Positions 1-5,519 of a stretch of DNA of 10,410 nucleotides are shown piece after piece. The notes under the pieces are model-generated. The model made no database searches. It was not told where the DNA came from and saw only the letters and a list, made by a program, of their open reading frames with translations. Origin of the DNA: JAGOSA01 sp039795715 (GTDB taxonomy: Bacteria; Patescibacteriota; Minisyncoccia; Phycocordibacterales; UBA9973); NCBI GenBank assembly GCA_039795715.1, contig JBDKLD010000069.1:1-10410 (forward strand). Reading direction: 5' to 3'. Every line of letters starts with the position of its first letter. The stretch's first letter is position 1. The position numbers and the translations under genes are program-made.

Positions 1-2011
1 TGTTGAGAACTACTGTTGCTCCAGAATTTAGCGCCACTGTCATTACAGAACCTGAAGATATCGGGCTATTAAAATTTGCAGAAATATTTATTGTTTGACC
101 AGCGACATACGACCCAGAAACTGTTGTTGAGGAAAACGAATTCAAATATGGTGAATTAAAACCTAGGTTTTTTGTATCGATTACCATGATCTTATCATTT
201 ATTAAATTCAATAAAACCTCATCTACATTTGCTAATTCACCAACTTCTATTTGACGTACTGTATCGATAATTGAATCTGTCTCAATATCTATAACCTTTA
301 TCTCGCCTGCTCCGCTCGAATTAACATCCTGAGCATATAGCTTATTCCCGATATGGAGCAAGGGGCCAGTAATATTTGGGATTGTGGACAAAATACTATT
401 TGTGAGTGTATCAAAAACGATATACTGTTTATTGCCATCCATCCTAGCGATATATATTTTATTTCCCACGGCTAGCATGTTTAAAAGAGAATCCCCTAAA
501 ACTTGAGAATGTACAATTGTATCTGTAATAGTATTAATTACCATTATCCTTCCATTGTTTGGTATCGTATTTGCAATACCAGACAGTACATAAAGGTTAG
601 TTCCCACAGAAACTAGTGGCGCAAGATTGAACACACCCGGAGAAGCTGGGATATTTTTCAAAACCGTCTCAGTGATCGTGTCGACAACAGTGACAGATGC
701 GATTGGGGCTGGGGAAGCTGCATAATTAGAAATATATAATTTACTACCTACTGAAATCGAATAGTAGGGGTTATGTAAACCAGTAGTCAATGTTTTAGTG
801 ATTGCGTCTGTTCTTGTGTCAACAACAGAAATACTGTTTCCCTGCAAATTATTTACGTATAATTTTGTTCCTACAACAGCAAAATTAATGGGGTAATTGC
901 CAGTAGGAATAGTTGCAATTAATGTATTTGTTTTTAAATCAATTGTAGAGATAGTATTGTTTGAAACATGGCAAATATACAATTTTGTGCCGTATATTGC
1001 CATAAAACCTGAATCGGATCCGAGATTAATTGTTGCAACAACAGCCATTGTATTTTTATCGATAACGTATAATTTATCTTCAATATTGTCATAGCCATAA
1101 ATCTTTGAGCCGTTCACGATCATCGAAGTAATATTTACACTTAACGGAAATGCAAGATTTGCCTGACTGGGAGCTATCGAACCAACAGGAATACCCTCAA
1201 TTGTTTTTATGGCAGTATTTGTTGGCAAGTATTGAAACTTCAAAGTATTCCCAACGACAGGTGAAGCAAATGCCAAAACAACATTGGTCCCAGTTACTGA
1301 GACGCTCGAAACAGCAACAGGAGTATTGTTTATGTTTACCTGAAAGTCACTTATGGCAGGAATTGAAGAGGTACTTAACGATCGATTGAATGTCAGGACA
1401 AGAGAATTTTTTGTAAAGTAAGACGAGCTAAGCTTTGCATAATCATAGTAGCCACCATTTATTGCGGAAAAGGAGTTTCCGCTATTGTTGTATTGATCAA
1501 TGTTTTCAATACCACTCAAACCTACACCGTCAACAACTACATTCCATCCTCCTTCAAGTTTAAATTCTCCGCCCAAAAGATTGGTTTGAGTATTTATATA
1601 TCTTGTTTTTGTGCCCTGAACAACGCCCGTATCATGAGTAGATACTCCATAAAATGTAGCGTCACCATCTACCATGTTGTTGTTTAATGAATTGCCACGA
1701 AAAACAGCACTGCCCGTAACTTCACCATCATTTGTAGCGTTGCCATTAAAAGTGGCATTTCCATCATAGACTGACCCTCCTACTACATTAACAACATCTC
1801 CGGCCGCAGGAAGCTGTATGGCTGGCAATGTGAGATCGACATCTAACCAATAATTACCAATTTCAGATGGAGAAGTGTCGATTGCATTGTTGAAATAGTA
1901 AGTATTCGTAGAAGCTTTTAGTATGTTTAAATTATTATTTTGGGAAAAAACAAATACTGTCACCAGAAAAATTGAAGTAATGAGGAGAGCTTTTTTATAT
2001 TTATTATTCAT
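1..2011 (-). CDS. Secreted surface protein with SwmB-like domain and seven-bladed YVTN-type propeller (C-terminus beyond window)
   Basis: The reverse strand is open from an ATG at 2011 to the window edge, giving 670 residues with no stop; the C-terminus lies outside. Residues 1-23 look like a signal peptide (NNKYKK, then a hydrophobic stretch ending VFVFS), so the protein is probably exported. Residues 84-137 hold imperfect G-x-A-T-F-x-G pseudo-repeats rich in Asn, Gly and Asp. Residues about 202-275 resemble a SwmB-type Ig-like domain (NSLVLTFNRSLS). Residues 299-604 contain seven units of the form G-x-K-L-Y followed by V-x-D-T-x-T-x-x-I-x-x-T-I, as in YVTN/Lvp-type beta-propellers, enough for one complete ring. 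From about 622 another beta-sandwich repeat begins (SGSYVAGQTINISANF). No catalytic motif is visible. Inferred role: cell-surface binding or adhesion. No good ribosome binding site precedes the ATG; AGTAGG is about 17 bases away. Confidence 0.85.
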   Translation of the reverse strand, partial: MNNKYKKALLITSIFLVTVFVFSQNNNLNILKASTNTYYFNNAIDTSPSEIGNYWLDVDLTLPAIQLPAAGDVVNVVGGSVYDGNATFNGNATNDGEVTGSAVFRGNSLNNNMVDGDATFYGVSTHDTGVVQGTKTRYINTQTNLLGGEFKLEGGWNVVVDGVGLSGIENIDQYNNSGNSFSAINGGYYDYAKLSSSYFTKNSLVLTFNRSLSTSSIPAISDFQVNINNTPVAVSSVSVTGTNVVLAFASPVVGNTLKFQYLPTNTAIKTIEGIPVGSIAPSQANLAFPLSVNITSMIVNGSKIYGYDNIEDKLYVIDKNTMAVVATINLGSDSGFMAIYGTKLYICHVSNNTISTIDLKTNTLIATIPTGNYPINFAVVGTKLYVNNLQGNSISVVDTRTDAITKTLTTGLHNPYYSISVGSKLYISNYAASPAPIASVTVVDTITETVLKNIPASPGVFNLAPLVSVGTNLYVLSGIANTIPNNGRIMVINTITDTIVHSQVLGDSLLNMLAVGNKIYIARMDGNKQYIVFDTLTNSILSTIPNITGPLLHIGNKLYAQDVNSSGAGEIKVIDIETDSIIDTVRQIEVGELANVDEVLLNLINDKIMVIDTKNLGFNSPYLNSFSSTTVSGSYVAGQTINISANFNSPISSGSVMTVALNSGATVVLN

Positions 2012-2061
2012 ATACGTAGCAAAAATAACCTACTAATAAATTGACCACTTTTTATTCTTTG

Positions 2062-2286
2062 TTAACTAGCAAGTTCCTCTTTGTACAATTCAACTTCGCA
2101 AACACCATCTCTGCGACAAAGCTTACCGCAATCTTTACACATAGAAACAAGTCCATGGTGCGAGTTGTCAGCACAGTCGCATTTGGTGAGCGGCAAACCA
2201 TGCTTGAGGCAAATTGGCGCTTGGCAAATCCCCTCTTTTTCTGAAACTCCGCCACAGCCACCTGTGCATATATAGTGTGAACTCAT
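2062..2286 (-). CDS. Small cysteine-rich, probably metal-binding protein
   Basis: A 74-aa protein with ten cysteines (residues 7, 11, 21, 26, 36, 38, 50, 53, 57, 63) and several histidines, with no signal peptide or membrane segment. The Cys/His spacing suggests zinc or iron binding, perhaps two small knuckles. The halves look related: C-T-G-G-C ... G-I-C-Q-A-P-I-C (7-26) and C-K-D-C-G-K-L-C-R-R-D-G-V-C (50-63). I recall similar short proteins starting Y-I-C-T-G-G-C as conserved hypotheticals in Patescibacteria, but know no assigned function. The ATG at 2286 is favoured because a perfect TATAAT sits six bases upstream, implying a leaderless message. The gene precedes the surface-protein gene by 50 bases on the same strand. 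The overlapping plus-strand frames lack this cysteine pattern and are treated as shadows. Confidence 0.75.
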   Translation of the reverse strand: MSSHYICTGGCGGVSEKEGICQAPICLKHGLPLTKCDCADNSHHGLVSMCKDCGKLCRRDGVCEVELYKEELAS

Positions 2287-2292
2287 GTGACT

Positions 2293-2298
2293 ATTATA
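2293..2298 (-). promoter_or_regulatory. -10 box (TATAAT) for the cysteine-rich gene, leaderless type
   Basis: The reverse strand reads TATAAT-AGTCAC-ATG. The -10 consensus is perfect and transcription would start at or within a base or two of the A of the start codon. No recognisable -35 hexamer lies 16-18 bases upstream. The spacing is the same as in front of pth. Confidence 0.5.
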
Positions 2299-2374
2299 TA
2301 TGAAAGCTCAAATACTGCATGTGCATTTCGTCAAAATCGTCCTTGCGCTCCGTGGGCAAACGTGGTAGATTCAC
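2294..2374 (-). CDS. Possible 26-aa mini-ORF (speculative)
   Basis: On the reverse strand a GTG at 2374 opens 26 codons ending in TAA at 2294. The peptide has a protein-like look (PTERKDDFDEMHMQY). The start is preceded by TAAAAT exactly six bases upstream, the same spacing as the TATAAT boxes of the cysteine-rich gene and pth. It would end inside the -10 box of the cysteine-rich gene. It has no recognised family, and a chance ORF of this length is common. The alternative is that this stretch is simply intergenic DNA between two divergent transcripts. Confidence 0.18.
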   Translation of the reverse strand: MNLPRLPTERKDDFDEMHMQYLSFHI

Positions 2375-2389
2375 AGTGTCATTTTATTA

Positions 2390-2495
2390 GCGGATTTCGG
2401 GATTAATCCTCAAGCGCACCAGGTGAAAAAACCCTACGACACAAGCGCAAAGAGAGCCCGAAACCTTATGTCCGCGATTTTGAGCGGGCTTTTTT
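2390..2495 (+). promoter_or_regulatory. Structured rpsA leader with mutually exclusive stems (attenuator-like)
   Basis: GCGGATTTCGGG at 2390-2401 pairs with CCCGAAA (2457-2463) and TCCGC (2471-2475), giving 12 base pairs interrupted only by a 7-base bulge. The same downstream bases are also the left arms of a terminator-like hairpin: AGCCCG (2455-2460) with CGGGCT (2485-2490), or CCGC (2472-2475) with GCGG (2484-2487), followed by six T (2490-2495). The two folds exclude each other, the layout of an attenuator, riboswitch or ribosomal-protein leader. The U-tract ends only 12 bases before the rpsA ATG, so rpsA transcripts must read through it. CAAGCGCA occurs twice inside the loop (2411-2418 and 2442-2449). 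I cannot match it to a known RNA family, and no convincing promoter is visible upstream. Confidence 0.5.
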
Positions 2496-2507
2496 ATTTC
2501 AAAAATT

Positions 2508-3614
2508 ATGACTACAAAAACAGCAGCACCTATAGTCGAAGCCGAAATCGTTCACGAAATGAGCGCTATTCGCACTATGGCAGAAAAGATGCCGATGCCA
2601 CCAGCTCTCGACGCTCTTGTCGAAGGTCCGGTGATTGGTATTCAAAAGTCATCAGTCTACATTGACCTCGCGCCATTTGGCACGGGTATCATTTATGGTC
2701 GCGAGTATCAGAACGCTCGAGACATTATCAAGAAAATAAACCTCGGTGACCTCGTCAAAGCCAAGGTTATCGATTTGCCAAACGAAACTGGCTACATCGA
2801 ACTTTCTCTCAAGGAAGCTAAGCAAGCGCTCATTTGGAGCGAAGCTGAAAAAGCAGTCAAGGCCAAAACTGTTCTCGAGCTCACTATTAAGGACGCCAAC
2901 AAAGGCGGACTCATTTTGGAATGGCAAGGTATCGCTGGATTCCTTCCTGCATCACAACTCAAGCCTGATCACTACCCTCGCGTAGAAGATTCTGACAAAG
3001 ACAAGATTCAAAAAGAACTCAAGAAGCTCATTGGAAAGAAAATTTCTGTGGCTATCATTTCTGCTCTTCCAAAAGAAGGCAAGCTCATTTTCTCTGAAAA
3101 GGAATCTACGCCTGAGGAACGTCAAGAAGTTATCGCCAAGTACACTATCAATGACGAGCTCGACTGCACAGTCGCTGGTCTCGTTGACTTCGGTGTCTTC
3201 CTCAAGATTGAGGAAGGTCTCGAAGGTCTCGTCCATATCTCCGAAATTGATTGGGGTCTCGTAGACGATCCACGTGCATTCTTCAAAATAGGCGACAAGG
3301 TTCGCGCAAAGATAATTGAGATCAAGGAAGGAAAAATCTCACTTTCAATCAAAGCACTCAAGGAAAATCCTTGGAAAGAATTTGAAGGCTCACTCAAGAA
3401 GGGCGACATCGTCACTGGCGTCGTCATCAAGTTCAACAAGCACGGCGCGCTCGCTTCTATCAAGGAAGGTGTTGCTGGACTCGTCCACAATTCCCTCTTT
3501 GGCGGTGAAGCTAAGCTCCGAGAAAAACTTGAGCTCGGCAAGACCTACAACTTCCAAATCACTCTCTTTGAACCAAAGGATCAACGCATGACACTCACCT
3601 ACGTCGAGAAGTAG
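2508..3614 (+). CDS. rpsA: 30S ribosomal protein S1, four-domain form
   Basis: This 368-aa protein has four S1 (OB-fold RNA-binding) domains at about residues 38-104, 118-199, 215-283 and 297-366. Domain 3 is the most canonical (VDFGVFLKIEEGLEGLVHISEI), and domain 4 repeats the pattern (KHGALASIKEGVAGLVHNSL). S1 binds the small ribosomal subunit and single-stranded mRNA and helps unstructured or SD-poor messages initiate. The Escherichia coli protein has six domains and about 557 residues; short versions are usual in Patescibacteria. Domains 1 and 2 are divergent, as expected for those that contact the ribosome. The ATG at 2508 has no Shine-Dalgarno; it follows an A/U-rich stretch and the leader hairpin at 2455-2495. 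Codon use is strongly biased (CTC, ATC, AAG), fitting high expression. A clean terminator follows. Confidence 0.93.
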   Translation: MTTKTAAPIVEAEIVHEMSAIRTMAEKMPMPPALDALVEGPVIGIQKSSVYIDLAPFGTGIIYGREYQNARDIIKKINLGDLVKAKVIDLPNETGYIELSLKEAKQALIWSEAEKAVKAKTVLELTIKDANKGGLILEWQGIAGFLPASQLKPDHYPRVEDSDKDKIQKELKKLIGKKISVAIISALPKEGKLIFSEKESTPEERQEVIAKYTINDELDCTVAGLVDFGVFLKIEEGLEGLVHISEIDWGLVDDPRAFFKIGDKVRAKIIEIKEGKISLSIKALKENPWKEFEGSLKKGDIVTGVVIKFNKHGALASIKEGVAGLVHNSLFGGEAKLREKLELGKTYNFQITLFEPKDQRMTLTYVEK

Positions 3615-3637
3615 AGAATAACTGGTTCGCTTAGTCA

Positions 3638-3669
3638 AAAATCGCCCCGAAGTGGGCGGTTTTTGTTTT
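3638..3669 (+). terminator. Rho-independent terminator after rpsA
   Basis: The stem CGCCC (3643-3647) / GGGCG (3654-3658) with loop CGAAGT is extended by a G-U pair and by A-T pairs from the flanking AAAA (3638-3641) and TTTTT (3660-3664). It lies 23 bases beyond the rpsA stop. Confidence 0.85.
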
Positions 3670-3670
3670 A

Positions 3671-3698
3671 TTGACATACATATTTTTTATGTTAAGGT
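3671..3698 (+). promoter_or_regulatory. Sigma70-type promoter with extended -10 for the 3717 gene
   Basis: TTGACA (3671-3676) is followed by a 16-base spacer and TAAGGT (3693-3698), with TG at 3690-3691 forming an extended -10. Start of transcription is predicted near 3705, giving a leader of about 12 bases. The arrangement closely matches the promoter of the 4635 gene (same spacer length, TTTATG before the -10, AAAAACCT just ahead of the gene), which raises confidence in this weaker -10. Confidence 0.65.
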
Positions 3699-3716
3699 TG
3701 TAAAAACCTCATTTAA

Positions 3717-4565
3717 ATGAAAACAAAAGTTACTCACAGAAAAACTCTGATAATCCTCATCATGACCATCGCAATCTTGTTGCACCAATTTGTTGGACAA
3801 CACCATGTACACTACTTTGCCTCTAGTCTGATTAAAAGCTTAGTGGCGATACTAATCACCCTCGCAATATCGAGAGTCTTCGGTTTTGGTCCGATGTTTT
3901 CTTCGACCTTATTCTTAATGGTGTTCGTAATCCCAATCTCACATTTATTATTCGGGGTGGTGTTTGAAGGAACACAAACTTGGTATCGTGTATGCGATGT
4001 AGTGACAATGCTCCTATCTGCAAAACTCTTTTTCCTGGTTTTTGCTTACCAGCAGATGAAGCTCAGTATAAGCATATTGCAGTTTTGGAAAGATCGCAGA
4101 TCTCCGACCTATCTAAACCAAAAAATGTTTGTCGAAATGATGTCAGGCTTCCTCTTGGAAACCCAGTACACTCAAGTGGACATGACCGGCGAATATGTTC
4201 TTGATAAGGAATTCGTAGGCCAATACTTTGATATGTGCAAACAGGCAGCGTCGGAATACACAGCCGATAAAGGTGAAAATATAATGGAAACATTCATAAA
4301 GGATATGGTTGTGTACGAAACATTCTATAGCACCCTCCTTGAGCTATCAAAACTCGAACATAATAAGGTGAATCTAGAGAAGATTGACCGAGTGTTGCAC
4401 AGCCCAGATGCCGAGGAAAGATTCAAAGATAATCTTCCCGTTCTAAGAGCTAAACGTTGGCAATGGGTAAAGGACGATAGTAGAAACAAGGAAAGGTTTA
4501 CCGAGCTTCAATCCAAAGGTGCTAGCTTGCTAAATTACTTGTATAAAAAACCAAACGCTGTATAA
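3717..4565 (+). CDS. Membrane protein with four N-terminal helices and a cytoplasmic helical domain; unknown function
   Basis: I do not recognise this 282-aa protein. Four hydrophobic segments lie at about residues 10-27, 32-52, 60-83 and 92-112. The positive N-terminus (MKTKVTHRK) predicts it is inside, so after four crossings the roughly 170-residue C-terminal part should be cytoplasmic. That part is rich in charged and helical sequence (for example LELSKLEHNKVNLEKIDRVL) and has no visible nucleotide-binding, protease or kinase motif. It is a single-gene transcription unit with its own promoter (3671-3698) and its own terminator, whose stem includes the last codons. No Shine-Dalgarno precedes the ATG. 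The promoter and the AAAAACCT leader are shared with the next gene, suggesting common regulation of two small membrane proteins. A role in envelope sensing or signalling would only be a guess. Confidence 0.8.
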   Translation: MKTKVTHRKTLIILIMTIAILLHQFVGQHHVHYFASSLIKSLVAILITLAISRVFGFGPMFSSTLFLMVFVIPISHLLFGVVFEGTQTWYRVCDVVTMLLSAKLFFLVFAYQQMKLSISILQFWKDRRSPTYLNQKMFVEMMSGFLLETQYTQVDMTGEYVLDKEFVGQYFDMCKQAASEYTADKGENIMETFIKDMVVYETFYSTLLELSKLEHNKVNLEKIDRVLHSPDAEERFKDNLPVLRAKRWQWVKDDSRNKERFTELQSKGASLLNYLYKKPNAV

Positions 4566-4577
4566 CAGCGTTTTTTT
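4553..4577 (+). terminator. Terminator overlapping the end of the 3717 gene
   Basis: AAACGCTG (4553-4560) pairs perfectly with CAGCGTTT (4566-4573) around the loop TATAA, and a run of seven T follows (4571-4577). The stop codon TAA (4563-4565) is in the loop, so the last four sense codons are part of the stem. Confidence 0.85.
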
Positions 4578-4581
4578 ATAT

Positions 4582-4609
4582 TTGACTCAAAATATATTTA
4601 TGCTATAGT
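4582..4609 (+). promoter_or_regulatory. Strong sigma70-type promoter with extended -10 for the 4635 gene
   Basis: TTGACT (4582-4587), a 16-base spacer, TG at 4601-4602 and TATAGT (4604-4609). Predicted transcription start is near 4616, about 19 bases before the ATG. It sits directly after the preceding terminator. Confidence 0.8.
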
Positions 4610-4634
4610 ATATTAAATATAAAAACCTAAAGAT

Positions 4635-5024
4635 ATGACCAACCTACCAGTGTACCTTATTTTAGCAATTATAATTGCTTGCTATATTCTTTTAAAATTA
4701 TTCACGAGTAAACCAAAGAACAAAGAGGGACTTGGTAGTACCATTCTCCCTGCAAACAGAACAGTCAAACTCGATAACTTGCCCGTAGGCACGACCATTA
4801 TCACACTAGACGTAACAACGACGCTACCAACCGTGCAATTTATTCACGACTACCAAGAAGGTATGAGGACAAATACGTTCAAGAACACATTTTTTCTTGA
4901 AGGTTTTGGTTCAGAAATACCTGAAAGACTCAAGACGTTTGAAGTTATCGAGGTTGGTAAGGCTAAGATAAAAATACTTTACCAAATCGCAATGATGATT
5001 TTCCCTGATGGTTCTTTTGGATAA
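4635..5024 (+). CDS. Single-pass membrane-anchored small protein, unknown function
   Basis: I do not recognise this 129-aa protein. Residues 4-22 form one hydrophobic helix (PVYLILAIIIACYILLKLF) and are followed by a basic cluster (KPKNK). By the positive-inside rule the helix is a reverse anchor, N-terminus outside, with the remaining ~105 residues in the cytoplasm. That part looks like a small beta-rich domain (TVKLDNLPVGTTIITLDVTT) ending in a short hydrophobic C-terminus. IIAC resembles a lipobox, but the missing N-terminal charge and the continuing hydrophobic stretch argue against a lipoprotein. The gene stands alone between a strong promoter and a strong terminator and has no Shine-Dalgarno. 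Its promoter and leader mirror those of the 3717 gene. Confidence 0.75.
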   Translation: MTNLPVYLILAIIIACYILLKLFTSKPKNKEGLGSTILPANRTVKLDNLPVGTTIITLDVTTTLPTVQFIHDYQEGMRTNTFKNTFFLEGFGSEIPERLKTFEVIEVGKAKIKILYQIAMMIFPDGSFG

Positions 5025-5037
5025 TGGGTAAAAAATG

Positions 5038-5065
5038 AAATCACCGCTCCGGCGGTGATTTTTTT
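5038..5065 (+). terminator. Rho-independent terminator after the 4635 gene
   Basis: A perfect 10-bp stem, 5038-5047 with 5052-5061, closes a TCCG tetraloop and runs into seven T (5059-5065). The reverse strand also has a T-rich tract after the stem, so it could work both ways. Confidence 0.88.
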
Positions 5066-5072
5066 AATGTGG

Positions 5073-5081
5073 TGATAAAAT
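5073..5081 (+). promoter_or_regulatory. Extended -10 promoter for the coiled-coil gene
   Basis: TGATAAAAT matches the TGn-TATAAT extended -10 in all but one base. Transcription would start near 5088. The usual -35 position falls in the upstream terminator stem and shows no consensus, which extended -10 promoters can tolerate. Confidence 0.45.
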
Positions 5082-5120
5082 ATTGATAAAGAAAAGTTAA
5101 AATCTCTTCCACAGGAAAAT

Positions 5121-5519
5121 TTGACGGCAATTTTTATGAGCATACAATTACCACGCATGGAAGAGAACATTTCAAGAATCGAAGTAAATATCGCAAAACT
5201 AACAACCAATGTTGAGAGAATATCAACTAAAGTTGAGAGCTTAACGACCAATGTTGAGAGCTTAACAATAAATCTTGATAATCTAGCAAGGATGACAGCT
5301 GAAGGTTTTGCAAAGAATGAGGAAGACCACAGAAAAATGTGGCAATTCATGAATGAAGAATCCCGGTGGACACGTGCCGAAATACACGACATTAAAACAA
5401 CACTATTGCCTATTGCTCAACTCAGCGGTGAACACGAAGTACGATTAGACAACCATGATATCCGTATGGACAGACTAGAAAAGAAGGAATCTCCAATAAT
5501 AAAATCGTTTAATCGTTGA
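5121..5519 (+). CDS. Heptad-repeat coiled-coil protein, unknown function
   Basis: This 132-aa soluble protein has six consecutive seven-residue units at residues 16-57 (NISRIEV, NIAKLTT, NVERIST, KVESLTT, NVESLTI, NLDNLAR). Hydrophobic residues at positions 2 and 5 of each unit give the 3-4 spacing of a parallel coiled coil. A second short coiled coil closes the protein (VRLDNHDIRMDRLEKKE, about 111-127). Between them lies a region starting MTAEGFAKNEED. No signal peptide, membrane helix or enzymatic motif is visible. TTG at 5121 is chosen because AGGA (5113-5116) lies four bases upstream and the predicted transcript starts near 5088; ATG at 5136 is the alternative and would lose five residues. 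The 3' end overlaps pth by 11 bases tail to tail. Such proteins usually oligomerise; the partner is unknown. Confidence 0.75.
   Translation: MTAIFMSIQLPRMEENISRIEVNIAKLTTNVERISTKVESLTTNVESLTINLDNLARMTAEGFAKNEEDHRKMWQFMNEESRWTRAEIHDIKTTLLPIAQLSGEHEVRLDNHDIRMDRLEKKESPIIKSFNR

Noticed and set aside
897..1687. Plus-strand frames of 64-79 codons at 897, 1150 and 1493
   Set aside because: They lie opposite the continuous 670-codon minus-strand frame, which has clear signal peptide and domain structure; the plus-strand products look like shadows.
2423..2507. Possible leader peptide from GTG 2423 ahead of rpsA
   Set aside because: The frame runs through the hairpin and on into rpsA in another frame; there is no run of regulatory codons, and its composition is explained by the RNA structure.
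2652..3677. Minus-strand frames of 91-139 codons across and just beyond rpsA
   Set aside because: They mirror the strongly codon-biased rpsA gene and show serine/leucine-rich shadow composition with no domain pattern.
4635..4700. Lipoprotein signal (IIAC) in the 129-aa protein
   Set aside because: There is no positive charge before the hydrophobic stretch, and hydrophobic residues continue after the cysteine followed by a basic cluster, which fits a membrane anchor instead.
4979..5392. 137-codon minus-strand frame opposite the coiled-coil gene
   Set aside because: It crosses the terminator at 5038-5065 and its VKLSTLV repeats are the reverse image of the 21-base repeat in the plus-strand gene.
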